Shown: positions 8,348 through 19,053, counted from the stretch's first letter. The stretch: 64,000 bases of DNA from Aquimarina macrocephali JAMB N27 (GCF_000520995.1 NZ_JACA01000035.1:62001-126000); one strand, 5' to 3'. Notes: generated by a model from the sequence alone, not told the origin. Made by a program: numbers and translations.

Positions 8348-9217
8348 ATGAAAAAATTACTGATTCTCGCAGTCTTTACACTTTTCTTTGCTGCTAATGC
8401 ACAAGATAAAGAAGTCAAAATCACCGTTGACCCATTGTCAGATAATATTTATATGCTAACTGGTCAAGGAGGTAATATTGGTGTTTTTAAAAACGAAAAA
8501 GGATTGTTTATCATTGATGATCAATTTGCACGATTATCTGATAAAATTCTCACCAATCTAAAAACAATAAGCGACCAACCGGTTACTATGGTAATCAACA
8601 CACATTATCATGGGGATCATACCGGCGGGAATGAAAATATGGCGAATAGAGGCGCTACGATCTTTGCTCAAAAAAATGTAAGATCCAGAATGGAAAAAGG
8701 ACAAAAGGAAAAAGGAAGCATTGTTCCGCTATCGTTACCCGTAATTACATTTAACGAAGGGTTGCAATTATATTTCAAAGATGAAAACGTAAAAGCGTTT
8801 CATGTACACAATGCTCATACCGATGGAGATGCTCTTATCTATTTTGCAAATGGAAATGTACTACATATGGGAGATACCTTTTTTAATGGACGTTATCCCT
8901 ATATAGATTTAAAATCTGGCGGAAGCATTAAGGGATACATAAAAGCATCAGAAAAGGCATTACTTATCGCAAACGATGCCACTAAAATCATTCCCGGACA
9001 TGGGAAATTGGCAACAAAAAAAGATTTGGAAATGTTTTTGAAAATGCTAAAAGAAATTACCAGTACTATTCAAAAAGAAATCGATGCTGAGAAATCTGAA
9101 AAAGATATTATAAAGAACACCTCGCTTACAGCGACCTATGATACAAAAGGATACGGTGATGGATTTATTAACTCAGAACGTATGCGAAAAACGATTTACA
9201 CTAGTCTCACCAAATAA
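8348..9217 (+). CDS. Secreted metallo-beta-lactamase-fold hydrolase
   Basis: 289 residues: a signal peptide (residues 1-18, cut after ANA) and an MBL domain with HYHGDH at 86-91, histidine 157, aspartate 176 and histidine 219 in IPGHG. That is the full two-metal ligand set of the superfamily. The enzyme is therefore a periplasmic or secreted zinc hydrolase. The sequence is close to the generic MBL-fold group that includes B-class beta-lactamase relatives, but nothing proves that it acts on beta-lactams. It is transcribed against its neighbours, between ctaB and the tonB pair, and ends at a shared terminator (9232-9262), so it looks like a single-gene insertion in the backbone. Confidence 0.92.
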   Translation: MKKLLILAVFTLFFAANAQDKEVKITVDPLSDNIYMLTGQGGNIGVFKNEKGLFIIDDQFARLSDKILTNLKTISDQPVTMVINTHYHGDHTGGNENMANRGATIFAQKNVRSRMEKGQKEKGSIVPLSLPVITFNEGLQLYFKDENVKAFHVHNAHTDGDALIYFANGNVLHMGDTFFNGRYPYIDLKSGGSIKGYIKASEKALLIANDATKIIPGHGKLATKKDLEMFLKMLKEITSTIQKEIDAEKSEKDIIKNTSLTATYDTKGYGDGFINSERMRKTIYTSLTK

Positions 9218-9231
9218 AAAGAATCTATTAA

Positions 9232-9262
9232 AAAAGCCTGCTAATATAATCAGCAGGCTTTT
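9232..9262. terminator. Bidirectional terminator between the MBL gene and a tonB gene
   Basis: An 11-base-pair stem aaaagcctgct / agcaggctttt (9232-9242, 9252-9262) with a 9-base loop and T runs on both strands, between two convergent genes whose stops lie 15 bases before it and 7 bases after it. Confidence 0.9.
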
Positions 9263-9268
9263 ATATCT

Positions 9269-10012
9269 TTAGTTCTGTATTTTAAAAACAATTGGCAACT
9301 GATACTTTACAGTTACAGCTCTACCTCTTTGTTTACCAGGTGTCATCTGTGGGAACAAGTTAATCACTCTTTGCGCTTCTTTTTTTAATTTTGGATGCGC
9401 TGCTCTAACCCGGATGTTCTTAATCATCCCATCGTCATCAACATCAAACTGAGTATAGATTCGTTGCACTCCTGTTAAACCATATTTTTCTCCTAATTCT
9501 GTATTAAATTTTCTGGAAACGATTTTTCTAATTTTTTCAGAAAAACAAGCCGCCTTTTCTTTATTGGTCCCTAACATTTCACATCCAGGAAATACAGGAA
9601 CAGATTCTACTTTTATAAAATCAAAAAACGGAGGATCTTCAACTACAGGCTCTACATCCTTAATTGTACTAGGATCAAATGGCTTAGATTCAATTGGCTC
9701 ATTTTTGAACACCTTATCTGCATCTGTTATTTCAGTATCATTATCAATGACTTTAAATTCTTCTGGAACAACAGCTGGCTTTGTATACTTTCTGGCAACT
9801 TCTTTTGGCCTGGGCTCTTCATAAATTTTGTAAACCCCATCCCAATCTACATCAGGCTCTTCAATTGTAAGGTCAATGTCGCTATCATTAACTATTGGTG
9901 TAGCGGTATACACCTCAAACATTACATAGGTAAATAAAAGACTCGCTATAAGTCCAATCTGAAAATTCACCAATGTACTTTTTCGTACATTAGCATCGTG
10001 CTTGTTACTCAT
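9269..10012 (-). CDS. TonB-family energy transducer (paralogue 1)
   Basis: 247 residues: a short cytoplasmic start, one transmembrane helix (about 14-35), an acidic and proline-rich periplasmic linker (about 40-130) and a TonB C-terminal domain (about 140-247) with the sequence FPGCE and two cysteines (about 145 and 157). TonB carries the energy of the proton gradient from ExbB/ExbD to outer-membrane receptors; no exbB/exbD is in this window. It is a tandem paralogue of the gene at 10123-10848 but lacks the polyproline run. A terminator lies between the two, so they may be expressed separately. Confidence 0.92.
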   Translation of the reverse strand: MSNKHDANVRKSTLVNFQIGLIASLLFTYVMFEVYTATPIVNDSDIDLTIEEPDVDWDGVYKIYEEPRPKEVARKYTKPAVVPEEFKVIDNDTEITDADKVFKNEPIESKPFDPSTIKDVEPVVEDPPFFDFIKVESVPVFPGCEMLGTNKEKAACFSEKIRKIVSRKFNTELGEKYGLTGVQRIYTQFDVDDDGMIKNIRVRAAHPKLKKEAQRVINLFPQMTPGKQRGRAVTVKYQLPIVFKIQN

Positions 10013-10067
10013 AATATTTAGTTTTAACGTTACAATTAATCTAAATCAACAAGCATACCAAAAAAAA

Positions 10068-10097
10068 GAATCCCGTCTACATACTGTGACGGGATTC
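10068..10097. terminator. Terminator after the second tonB gene
   Basis: A 10-base-pair stem gaatcccgtc / gacgggattc (10068-10077, 10088-10097) with a 10-base loop, followed on the minus strand by ttttttt. It lies 26 bases past the stop of the gene at 10123-10848. Confidence 0.85.
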
Positions 10098-10122
10098 TGA
10101 TATTTTATAAAGTATTTTCTTT

Positions 10123-10848
10123 TTAGTCCTGTACCTGAAAAACTATTGGTAGAGAATACAGTACACCTACTGCTTTTCCTCTTTGTTTTCCTGGAGTCAT
10201 TTTAGGTAATAACTTAACAACTCTTTGTGCTTCTTTTTGTAATCTTGGGTGTGGAGCTCTTGCCTGAACACCAACAATATTACCACTTCTATCAATTTTA
10301 AATCTCACATAGATTCTATTAACGCCTGAAAGACCTAATTCACTACCAATCTCTGTATTAAATTTACGGTTAATAAACTTCTTAACCTTATCACTCATAC
10401 ATTTCTTTTTAGCTGCATTATTTCCTGCTTTCTCACAACCAGGAAAAATCGGCACATTCTCGATAACTGCAAATGGTACATCAGCAATTACTTCTTCTTC
10501 ATCTGCATCTTCAATTTCTTCTACCTCAACGATCTCTTCTTCCTGATTCGTTTCTGTAGACTCAATAATAGTCTCCTCTACTTCTTCTTCATCCTCTACT
10601 ACATCAATAATTTCTGGTGCTGGTGGAGGTGGTGGTGGTGGTGGAGGTGTGTTCAGGTTTTGAGTAATTGGCACATCTTCTTCTTCCAATTCATCAAGAT
10701 TAACCTGACCTATATCTATATTGGTTCTATCGTAGGTTTTCCACTCTATTCCCTGCCATGTTATAAAAAGAACTAAAATAAGTCCTAATTGAAGGAATAA
10801 GATACTTTTCTTAGTTAAATCTGATTTTGGATTTTTCTTTGGTTCCAT
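10123..10848 (-). CDS. TonB-family energy transducer (paralogue 2, polyproline linker)
   Basis: 241 residues with a transmembrane helix at about 15-32, a run of nine prolines near residue 70, a strongly acidic linker to about 125, and a C-terminal domain (about 130-241) aligning closely with paralogue 1: FPGCE, two cysteines, KFNTEIGSELGLSGVNRIYV and GKQRGKAVGVLYSLPIVF. The rigid proline linker and acid segment are typical of periplasm-spanning TonB proteins. The close similarity to its neighbour points to tandem duplication followed by divergence of the linker. Confidence 0.93.
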   Translation of the reverse strand: MEPKKNPKSDLTKKSILFLQLGLILVLFITWQGIEWKTYDRTNIDIGQVNLDELEEEDVPITQNLNTPPPPPPPPPAPEIIDVVEDEEEVEETIIESTETNQEEEIVEVEEIEDADEEEVIADVPFAVIENVPIFPGCEKAGNNAAKKKCMSDKVKKFINRKFNTEIGSELGLSGVNRIYVRFKIDRSGNIVGVQARAPHPRLQKEAQRVVKLLPKMTPGKQRGKAVGVLYSLPIVFQVQD

Positions 10849-10983
10849 ATTATATAATCGTTATAGGATTGCTAAAATAGCTAATTTCTTTTGTAATTTC
10901 CAACTAAAGATCAAAATGTAAAACAAAAAATAAGTTTTTTAACTTTTATGCTATCTACTTTTCAGTGATAACACAGCTGTTAT

Positions 10984-11406
10984 CTATCTGATTTCCTGTT
11001 TATTTTGTTTAAATCTTAGTAATTTACTTTTAAACACTACAAAAACAAATACTGCAAAAATTGTACCACTTGTGTTTGCAACTACATCATACCAATCAGA
11101 ACTACGATATGTTGTTAAAAGTGCTTGTAATACTTCCATCAGGACACCATATAGGATACATATAACCGAAGTAATAATCAAACTCTGTTTTAAATTTTTA
11201 TTCAATTTTTCAGAAAAAAAGAAAAACAAAGCCCATGCTATAGTTAAGGTAAAATATGCAATAAAATGACCTATTTTATCACTCCCTTCTATCGTAAATG
11301 CAACTGGATTAATAAATTTTGCCAGTGACGCCCACGTCACCAGAGAGGTTAATACTACAACCAGGACAAAAAGGGTCTTATGCCCCAACAACCTCTTTAT
11401 ATTCAT
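10984..11406 (-). CDS. VanZ-like family membrane protein
   Basis: 140 residues from the ATG at 11404-11406; a longer frame opens at 11442, but its extra 12 residues ([12 protein letters not shown]) lie inside gcvH and look unlikely. There are four transmembrane helices (about 7-27, 45-63, 76-95 and 103-130). The sequence [20 protein letters not shown] and the later ..[21 protein letters not shown] match the VanZ-like pattern (GHF, and E-x2-Q ... R..D..D...N). The start overlaps the end of gcvH by 29 bases. The function of these proteins is mostly unknown; resistance to glycopeptides should not be inferred. Confidence 0.88.
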   Translation of the reverse strand: MNIKRLLGHKTLFVLVVVLTSLVTWASLAKFINPVAFTIEGSDKIGHFIAYFTLTIAWALFFFFSEKLNKNLKQSLIITSVICILYGVLMEVLQALLTTYRSSDWYDVVANTSGTIFAVFVFVVFKSKLLRFKQNKQEIR

Positions 11407-11761
11407 CTGCAGACAGCAATAGATCGTCAATTTGAGAAACATCAGATATTTTAACCTTTACCATCCAACCCGCTCCATATGGGTCACTATTTACCAATTC
11501 TGGTTCACTTTCTAAAGCTTCATTAAATTCGATAATTTCGCCTGCCATTGGTAAGAATAGATCTGATACCGTTTTTACTGCCTCTACAGTACCAAAAACT
11601 TCTTGCTCTTCTAATTCTTCGCCAACTGTTTCTACTTCTACATAAACAATATCACCTAATTCGCTTTGCGCAAAATCAGTAATACCAATAGTTGCAATAT
11701 CGCCTTCAATTTTGATCCATTCGTGATCTTTGGTATATTTTAAATCTACAGGAGTATTCAT
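11378..11761 (-). CDS. gcvH: Glycine cleavage system H protein
   Basis: 127 residues, the usual length. The lipoyl-lysine is K63 in [12 protein letters not shown], and the flanking hydrophobic strands and the C-terminal sequence [15 protein letters not shown] fit the family. The lipoyl arm shuttles the aminomethyl group between the P, T and L proteins during glycine breakdown in the cytoplasm; none of those genes is in this window. It sits between sprA and the VanZ-like gene in what I take to be the conserved flavobacterial order ruvA-sprA-gcvH-vanZ-tonB. Confidence 0.96.
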   Translation of the reverse strand: MNTPVDLKYTKDHEWIKIEGDIATIGITDFAQSELGDIVYVEVETVGEELEEQEVFGTVEAVKTVSDLFLPMAGEIIEFNEALESEPELVNSDPYGAGWMVKVKISDVSQIDDLLLSADEYKEVVGA

Positions 11762-11895
11762 TTCAAAAAAATTTATGAGTTGTTAATATTATGATGACGA
11801 AAATAAATCTATTTTATTAAATTTTGAGAAAACCTGATAAAAAATTATCAAAAAACAATAATACACCACTTTAAACAAAAAGTAATTGGAAAATC

Positions 11896-14800
11896 TTAAT
11901 TACCAAAATTATATCTTAATGTAAATCCTCCTCGAATTGTTGTCTGAGGAAATGCGGTAGAAATAGAATACTTAGAAAAGGTGTGATCATAAAATAATAA
12001 CGCTGTTAAGTTTTTACTTAACGCATAATCTGTAGTAAACTTTATTCCATAAATATCTTGTCCTGCCGTTACCTGGGTATTCTCTAAGTCAAGATATCTA
12101 ATCAGTGTTTCATTTTGACGTAGTGATAAATCAGCCCTTAGATTAAGGTCACTTTTTATTACTTTTTTTCTTCCTGCTATTTTAGTAGCAAACGTAATGT
12201 CTTTTACCCTATACCCAAGCCCAATGATATATTCATTTCCTTGAATTTCGGTAAGTAGATTGTTGTCAAAGCTTAATGACAACGCTCTATCTTTTTTCCA
12301 TTCTGCAAGGATTTTGATCGAGTTTCTCATTTCCATATCCAATCGAACAAGTGGACTAAACTGTTCGGTTAAATTAACATTAGAATACAATTCTGGGTTT
12401 CTATAGTTATCTGCCTCATCAAATTCATTGCCTCCTCTAAATTCTAGATTGGTTTGAAATTGATTAATAGTATAATTAGCTCGATACCCATGGGCTACAG
12501 AAAATCTTTTAAAGCGTTTCTTAAACCATTTTAAGTTCATTAAACCTGTATATTTTATATCCCAATTAGGTAATGGAATATCTCTAAAAGCTCCTTTTTT
12601 AACTTTTTCTGGATTCCCTCCTGTATAAGCGGCCAAGAACGCTGGTAGTAAAACTGCTTGATTTGTTCTTCCGTAGCCATCAGGAAAACCATCTCCATCA
12701 CTATCAACATTTGGATTATTTCCTCTCTCTACTGCTAATCGTCTGGCAATAATCAATCTGTTTTCTCTAAACTTATCAAATGCCTCTGATGAAAACTCAT
12801 CGCTCTTCTTAAATGCAGTCCTGATCAATACTGTCGAAATTGTAAAATTACCAAAGGTATTTCCGGTAAGAGATTGATACGGATTATCATCAAAAATACT
12901 ACCATCAGAATTTGTGTTTACCCGATAATTTTCGGTAAAGGTTTCAGAAGAATTTCTATTGGCGCTAATATCGATCTTAAGCCCTTTTAACAATCCCAGA
13001 GAAGCTTGTATATTAAGTTGCTGTCCTTCTACCTCCTGATATTGTTGGTTAAATTCTTGATATAACGTAAGCCACCCATTACGTGCAGCAAGGTCCCGAA
13101 TATCAGATTGGCTACCAAAAGTAAATCCAACCGTAGGTTTAAGAGTCCCTACAAAACCTGGAGATCTGGTATAACCGGGCAGGAAAATACCATTATCTTG
13201 TTGGTAATTCACATTTATTTTTTTCACTGCAGTAACTAATCCAATAAGTGTATTATATGCCTTATCACCTACGCTTAATTTACTTCTACCTCTTTTGGGT
13301 TTATTTTTTTGTGGACTCTCTGGTGCTCGAGCTCCTTCCTTTTTATCTTTCGAATCTTTATCGTTCTTTTTTACACTTTTTCTTCCGGGTTTCACTTTGG
13401 TTAATCCTGCATATTTATACAATGTATTCATATCCAATGAACCGTTTAACGTATGCACATTAGCATTCTGAACTGTATTTCCTAAATCCGGAATACCTTC
13501 TAAAGTTTTTAAAGCCTCACTTCCTTTTACCCATTGGAAATCTGCATTATAGGCATATGTTGCACGTATAAATTTTAATACCGGTATTTTCTTAAAAGGA
13601 ACTTCATAATTAACCTGAAGTTGTTGACTATGAGTATTAGGATCTCCTATATCAAAAAAGCCACTCCATACATCTATAGTATTATCAACTTCATTATTTT
13701 CATCAATAAAGTTTTTAACAATACGATTATTAGCAGAAGTGAAATTAAAATTCAAAGACTTAGTCAAATTATAGTTGACTCCATATTGCCAATCAAACAG
13801 GAAATTACGTTGATATAATGTCGGCAACCTGATATCGTCTGGTCCTAAAGTAATATCTCTAAAAACCTGTTCATTATATTGCCTATTGATATTAGAGTTT
13901 ACCGAGATACTCGTAGGAAGTAAGTTTACATTAAAATCCTTAATCAAGTCAAAATATTTACTCTTGCCTAAGAACTTAACTTTCTTAAAAGGCTCTACCT
14001 CTTTTGGCTGAAAACTAAAATCATAGGTTCCTCCTAGTCTTACATTTTGATCTAGTGATTTTTCTATCTCAAAATCACGATGATCTGTTTGATTATATGT
14101 CCCTGAGAATGCAAAGTTTTCTACATCATAAGGCATTGGTTTACCATCCCCTGTTCTCTCTTTACGTAATCCGATAACATTAAAACTTTGCCTTTTTGTA
14201 TACTCTGTTGATTGTTTTTCTATACGTTCTTTCTCGGCAGGATCAGTTTCGCGATCTAATCGATCCTGAAGTTCTATATCCTGAAATTCGGGATCAAACT
14301 GCGGAGTAATTAACTCTTCTCCACGGCTATAATTAAATGGCACTTGCATTCCCCATTTTTTGGGTAATAATTGCCCTAAATTAACATTGGTAGTTACATC
14401 ATATTGCTTAAGATCCTCTCTACTTCGCTCATTAGGTCCTTGTTCAATCCCTCCGAATCCAATAGTACTAATTCTTCCTGAGGCACTAACATTTGCAAAA
14501 TCTGCAATATTAGCATCCAAGCTACCTACAGCAGCCCAACCACCTCTATTTTTAAGATCACTTAGGCGCATTTCATTATACCAAACTGTTCCCGATTGAT
14601 CACTACCACTATCATTTTTGATACCCACCATCATCACTCGTACATCTCCAAAATTAGGATTACCCTTAATTCCTACTCTAAGATTATTAGGACCTGTAAA
14701 GAAATTAAGATCATTTGCACTAAGAGCATCATCTCCTAATACATTAGATTTTATTTGCTGAAGAAATTCTAAAGGAAGGCTTAATCGATTATTTTCTGGC

Positions 14801-17800
14801 CACGCTCCATTCTGACTACTATCGTTTCGATCAGAAACGGTTAAAGGTAATTCGATCTCGTAGAAATTATTGGTAAAATCATTACCCATTCTAATAAAAG
14901 CTTTTAGATCTCCATCCTGAATTGGGATTGCCGGTTCAGGAAGCGACTCTGCATGCAAAAACATTTCAAGATTCTCATATTGACGCATATCAACATTGAA
15001 GTTCTTATACACTCCACGGGCATCACCAGATTGCAGGTCATTTACTGTAAGCGCCAATGATCGCTCATCGTCTCTTATAATATTATTGTTATTATTTAAC
15101 TGCTCTCTCACAACTCCGGGCGGTGTCACATAATTTGCGGTCTCCTCAGAACTTACCGAGGTCACAATTACATCACTGTTACCTGTTACATTAAGACCAC
15201 TTGTTGGGTCATTTACAGTATTACCTTCTACAACATATCTTCTATAATCACCTCTTACCAAATCAAGACTACCAAATCGTAACAAAGTTGGTTCTGCAAA
15301 ACCAGTAAGATACATCCTCATAAATCGAATAGATCTAAAATCACTAATATTTATAGCTCTATCTGGATTATAAATAGGCACCTTAAAGCGTACCCATCTA
15401 GTATTTATTTGACCTCCCAGTACATTAACCGGAATATCTCTAACATCAGATATGTAACCAGTCCCATTATCATTACCCACTCCCATACCTCTAAAAATTG
15501 GAATCTCATACTCAAAATAACTATTAATCGTATTCATCGTATTATCCCTATTTACATCTTCTGCTGTAGGGAAAGTGGTATTTCCTCGATCATCATTAGA
15601 CACATTGGTAGGTGAATTACCTTCTGTACCATTATAACCGTCATATCGTTGTTGAATAGTTCCTCCTGCCTGAAGGAAATAGGTATAATTATCTCCTGAA
15701 GGATCATCTAAAGATTGGAATGCGGCATATTCTGGTTTTTGTTTTTCATCCTGATCTCCCAAACCATCAAATCCAGCATCCTGATCTATTCTGTCCGGAC
15801 CATCAGAATCAAAAGCATAGATCAAGGATTGATTTACAGGAACTCTAGCATAGTCTGTATCTACTGCACTGCCAATACCTCCTTTAGGCAATCCATTTTC
15901 ATATTGCTTTCTACCATCTTTAAGTACATCTTCACTAATATTACCTAAATTAAATACAATGGTACCTCCTGGGTTATCTACATCATCATATTCGAAAGGA
16001 TCCATTAACCAAAACTCAATAAACTCTACATTAGACTGTTCAAAATTAGTAGATGTTAATTGCCTGGTAATTCCTCCAAAATTATTTCTGGAATCAGGTT
16101 GCGGTAACGAACTCCCGGGAGCATATGCAGGATTAAAATTATATTGTCCTCTTTGTCCTGGTCTATAATTAAGATCCAGTGTAAACAATGCCAAGGTTTG
16201 CCCTTGTGAGATATCTGTCTCTGGAAAAATTTCATTAATAAATACTCTTCTGGTAGCATTAGAAGCCAAATCTTGCTCAGATACTCCACTTGGTCTTCCA
16301 TTACTGTAAAAGATCGGGTCAATAGAATACCAAGACAATTTTGCTCTTTGATATCCCGATTGTATACCATCAACAACAATATCACTAGCAGGATTACTAG
16401 GGTCACCAAAACCAACAGGTATACTAGAGAGTTCCCACGACAATGGTGAACTTACATCTATTCTGGTTTGTGCTCCTTCAAAATCATCTATATATGTGGT
16501 TACTTTACCGTCAAAATTAGCTCCTCTTGGCGCCCCTGCAATCAGGTAGGCCCCTTCTGCTCTAACAGAAACATTCGAGGGTACATCTGTATCGATATTA
16601 GGGAGTTTATTCACCATCCTGGTTAAGAAAGGAACTTCTGTAGAATATGCTACATTAAACCCTAATATTGTATTATTAATAGGCTCAAAATCATAATTAG
16701 ATTTTTGAGTAATTGGTCTTTCATTCAGATTTAAATAGGTTCCTCCTATAATAAAGTCGTCACTAAATTTATGTTCTATATTTAGTCCTGTAAAACGTTT
16801 TGTTTGTTGACCAAAGACAGCATTATTCTCGGTAGAAACCTGAATAGGTGTATTCGAAGACAGTAATGCTTCATCCAGAATATTTACTCTTCCCAATTGA
16901 TAATTCACTGTATAATCTACTCCTTCCTGCAAAGTTCTTCCTCCCGCAGTAACAGTTACAGAACCTTGAGGAACATTAAATGCTCCCAGAGGAATTCCAT
17001 CCTGACCAGAAGATTTGTATCTTCCTTTTAATTGAAAGTAATTTTTATCGGCAGATTGCTGTCCCGCAACAATCTTAGTCTGTGTATATAAATCACGAAA
17101 TACGTATTGCGCCTGATTTGGGTTATACGAATTAGGATTAGTATAATCTGCTCCAACGGGTCCATTATCCAGTTTATCGAAGAGATGCTCTCCAAATGGT
17201 TCTATAGTAGTAAAAATAATACGGCCATTTTGTGAATCAATAGTGACCCCTGGCACATAATCGAAAAACCCATCTCCTCCTTGCACCGGATCATTATTAG
17301 GATTAAGACGATCCAGGTTAAAAACTTTGAGTAGTGTTGTCTGCTCTACATCACTTGGTAGTGCAACAGATGACCCTTCTGCTGCAGTAATATAATTTAC
17401 CGGAGAAGGATTTGAATATAAAATATTTAATCTAAAATCATTTTGTTCTAATCTAAATGCTCCTGTACTATAGATGTTCTTCATCATCAGGTCCCATATT
17501 GGTAATGTCACATTAACAATAGGACTTTTAAGCATCTTAACGACTAAACTTTGACTTGAACCTGCGTCTACAGTACCCCCGGTATTATCACCTACAGTTG
17601 CATCTACTCCATCATTTGCAAATTCACCAACCTGAAAAACTTCTCCATTTCTGGTATATTGATATGCAATTGCCAAAACCTCATCATTATTCAGCTTTTG
17701 ATTTAAAGAGATATATCCTAATTGGGGATTAAGCGTATATTCACTTTGATTTAATTTCCTTGCATTTTCTAAAATTGCGTAATCAAATCCTTCATTAAAA

Positions 17801-19053
17801 CTGGCTATCGCACCAACAAATCCTTGTTGCACAGTAGATACTTGTCGCACTGCTTCGGTAACCGGTCCTCCCGGACCAATAGCTGTTGGATCCAGATCGT
17901 TATTACCGTTATCCGGAAAAGCTCCTGCACCTGTATTAAATAAAGAGGCTGGTATTGTAAAATTACCCGTGTCTGGTGCTTCCCCTATATCCTGAAGCGC
18001 AACAATATTACGCGCATTGGTCAAGGTTTGTGCACTTGTTGCTCTATTCGTTACCCATACTTCGATCCTTGTTATCTGTATATTATTATTAATAAAAGGA
18101 TAGCTAGCTAAAGAATTATTATATGTATCTCTAAAATAATGTGATAAAAAGAAATGTCGATTTTCATCATAATCCAACGCAAAAAGTTCAAAATCTTCTA
18201 CCGTTCCTCCTCCTTCTACATTTACAGATCTTGTTTCAGAACGTTGTTCGGAATACACTCCTGTAACGGTGGTTCGTCCAAATTGTAGTCCCATTTTAAC
18301 TCCAAAAAGACTTTGTGCTCCCTGTATCAATGTGCTGTTTAATGGCATGCTCACATTACCTACCTCGATACTTTGGATAATATCATCTTCTGTAGGCGTG
18401 TATTCTAATTTTAATTGATTCTGAAAATCGAAAGTAGATTCTGTATCATAATTGGCTGTTACCTGTAGCCTTGTCCCTATTTTACCCAGTAAACTTAAAC
18501 TGATTCTTTGATCAAAGTCGAATGTAAAATTACTTCGGTTACGAGGAGAAAAAGCAGGATTATCTTGTTTTGTATAGAGTAATCCTAAATCTATTTCTAC
18601 AGATCCCTGTGGAACAATTTCAATTTCATTTCCCCCGAAAACAGATTCGAAGAAATTAGAATTGACATAAAAAATAGGGAGTAAATTCTTTCGTTTCTCT
18701 TCACTACCGTCTTTTTTACCACTAAAAGCTTCAATCTTTTCTTTAAAATAAGCTCTTCGTTGTTCTTGCTCTACTAAAGCTTCGTATTCTGATGGGGTTA
18801 AGAAAAGAGGATATCGTACATTAAAGTCCCCGAGTTTCTCTCGATAGATATATCGATTCGTAATCGGATCGTATTCATATTTGGTTACAATACTGTTTGG
18901 ATCTGGTAAAGATAATGCTCCCAAAGAAAATGTAGTACTTGTAGAGTCTCGAACAGTTTGATTGTCCTGACCCTGTAACACCCCACTATAAAGTGCTATC
19001 AAACATACTAATATCCTAAAAAAATCAACGCGTAAGTAATTCGAAAAACTCAA
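11896..19053 (-). CDS. sprA: SprA, type IX secretion / gliding motility outer-membrane protein
   Basis: 2385 residues, a size nearly unique to SprA (Sov in Porphyromonas), the giant outer-membrane barrel through which type IX cargo leaves the cell. The N-terminus is hydrophobic and cut near GVLQGQ, then comes a long chain of beta-strand segments ending in an aromatic strand (TTIRGGFTLRYNFGN) typical of an outer-membrane barrel. A lysine-rich insert lies about four fifths of the way in. The frame starts at a TTG (19051-19053); an in-frame stop lies 18 bases upstream, so no ATG start is possible. The gene begins 4 bases after ruvA ends. Its presence implies gliding and/or type IX secretion. Confidence 0.96.
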   Translation of the reverse strand: MSFSNYLRVDFFRILVCLIALYSGVLQGQDNQTVRDSTSTTFSLGALSLPDPNSIVTKYEYDPITNRYIYREKLGDFNVRYPLFLTPSEYEALVEQEQRRAYFKEKIEAFSGKKDGSEEKRKNLLPIFYVNSNFFESVFGGNEIEIVPQGSVEIDLGLLYTKQDNPAFSPRNRSNFTFDFDQRISLSLLGKIGTRLQVTANYDTESTFDFQNQLKLEYTPTEDDIIQSIEVGNVSMPLNSTLIQGAQSLFGVKMGLQFGRTTVTGVYSEQRSETRSVNVEGGGTVEDFELFALDYDENRHFFLSHYFRDTYNNSLASYPFINNNIQITRIEVWVTNRATSAQTLTNARNIVALQDIGEAPDTGNFTIPASLFNTGAGAFPDNGNNDLDPTAIGPGGPVTEAVRQVSTVQQGFVGAIASFNEGFDYAILENARKLNQSEYTLNPQLGYISLNQKLNNDEVLAIAYQYTRNGEVFQVGEFANDGVDATVGDNTGGTVDAGSSQSLVVKMLKSPIVNVTLPIWDLMMKNIYSTGAFRLEQNDFRLNILYSNPSPVNYITAAEGSSVALPSDVEQTTLLKVFNLDRLNPNNDPVQGGDGFFDYVPGVTIDSQNGRIIFTTIEPFGEHLFDKLDNGPVGADYTNPNSYNPNQAQYVFRDLYTQTKIVAGQQSADKNYFQLKGRYKSSGQDGIPLGAFNVPQGSVTVTAGGRTLQEGVDYTVNYQLGRVNILDEALLSSNTPIQVSTENNAVFGQQTKRFTGLNIEHKFSDDFIIGGTYLNLNERPITQKSNYDFEPINNTILGFNVAYSTEVPFLTRMVNKLPNIDTDVPSNVSVRAEGAYLIAGAPRGANFDGKVTTYIDDFEGAQTRIDVSSPLSWELSSIPVGFGDPSNPASDIVVDGIQSGYQRAKLSWYSIDPIFYSNGRPSGVSEQDLASNATRRVFINEIFPETDISQGQTLALFTLDLNYRPGQRGQYNFNPAYAPGSSLPQPDSRNNFGGITRQLTSTNFEQSNVEFIEFWLMDPFEYDDVDNPGGTIVFNLGNISEDVLKDGRKQYENGLPKGGIGSAVDTDYARVPVNQSLIYAFDSDGPDRIDQDAGFDGLGDQDEKQKPEYAAFQSLDDPSGDNYTYFLQAGGTIQQRYDGYNGTEGNSPTNVSNDDRGNTTFPTAEDVNRDNTMNTINSYFEYEIPIFRGMGVGNDNGTGYISDVRDIPVNVLGGQINTRWVRFKVPIYNPDRAINISDFRSIRFMRMYLTGFAEPTLLRFGSLDLVRGDYRRYVVEGNTVNDPTSGLNVTGNSDVIVTSVSSEETANYVTPPGVVREQLNNNNNIIRDDERSLALTVNDLQSGDARGVYKNFNVDMRQYENLEMFLHAESLPEPAIPIQDGDLKAFIRMGNDFTNNFYEIELPLTVSDRNDSSQNGAWPENNRLSLPLEFLQQIKSNVLGDDALSANDLNFFTGPNNLRVGIKGNPNFGDVRVMMVGIKNDSGSDQSGTVWYNEMRLSDLKNRGGWAAVGSLDANIADFANVSASGRISTIGFGGIEQGPNERSREDLKQYDVTTNVNLGQLLPKKWGMQVPFNYSRGEELITPQFDPEFQDIELQDRLDRETDPAEKERIEKQSTEYTKRQSFNVIGLRKERTGDGKPMPYDVENFAFSGTYNQTDHRDFEIEKSLDQNVRLGGTYDFSFQPKEVEPFKKVKFLGKSKYFDLIKDFNVNLLPTSISVNSNINRQYNEQVFRDITLGPDDIRLPTLYQRNFLFDWQYGVNYNLTKSLNFNFTSANNRIVKNFIDENNEVDNTIDVWSGFFDIGDPNTHSQQLQVNYEVPFKKIPVLKFIRATYAYNADFQWVKGSEALKTLEGIPDLGNTVQNANVHTLNGSLDMNTLYKYAGLTKVKPGRKSVKKNDKDSKDKKEGARAPESPQKNKPKRGRSKLSVGDKAYNTLIGLVTAVKKINVNYQQDNGIFLPGYTRSPGFVGTLKPTVGFTFGSQSDIRDLAARNGWLTLYQEFNQQYQEVEGQQLNIQASLGLLKGLKIDISANRNSSETFTENYRVNTNSDGSIFDDNPYQSLTGNTFGNFTISTVLIRTAFKKSDEFSSEAFDKFRENRLIIARRLAVERGNNPNVDSDGDGFPDGYGRTNQAVLLPAFLAAYTGGNPEKVKKGAFRDIPLPNWDIKYTGLMNLKWFKKRFKRFSVAHGYRANYTINQFQTNLEFRGGNEFDEADNYRNPELYSNVNLTEQFSPLVRLDMEMRNSIKILAEWKKDRALSLSFDNNLLTEIQGNEYIIGLGYRVKDITFATKIAGRKKVIKSDLNLRADLSLRQNETLIRYLDLENTQVTAGQDIYGIKFTTDYALSKNLTALLFYDHTFSKYSISTAFPQTTIRGGFTLRYNFGN

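Noticed and set aside
8348-9217. Beta-lactam resistance gene
   Set aside because: The MBL fold is clear, but nothing in the sequence or context shows activity on beta-lactams.
10967-10984. Small hairpin at the VanZ-like gene stop
   Set aside because: Seven base pairs without a T run; not convincing as a terminator.
16056-16415. 119-residue frame inside sprA
   Set aside because: Out-of-frame reading on the same strand of the sprA gene; no support.
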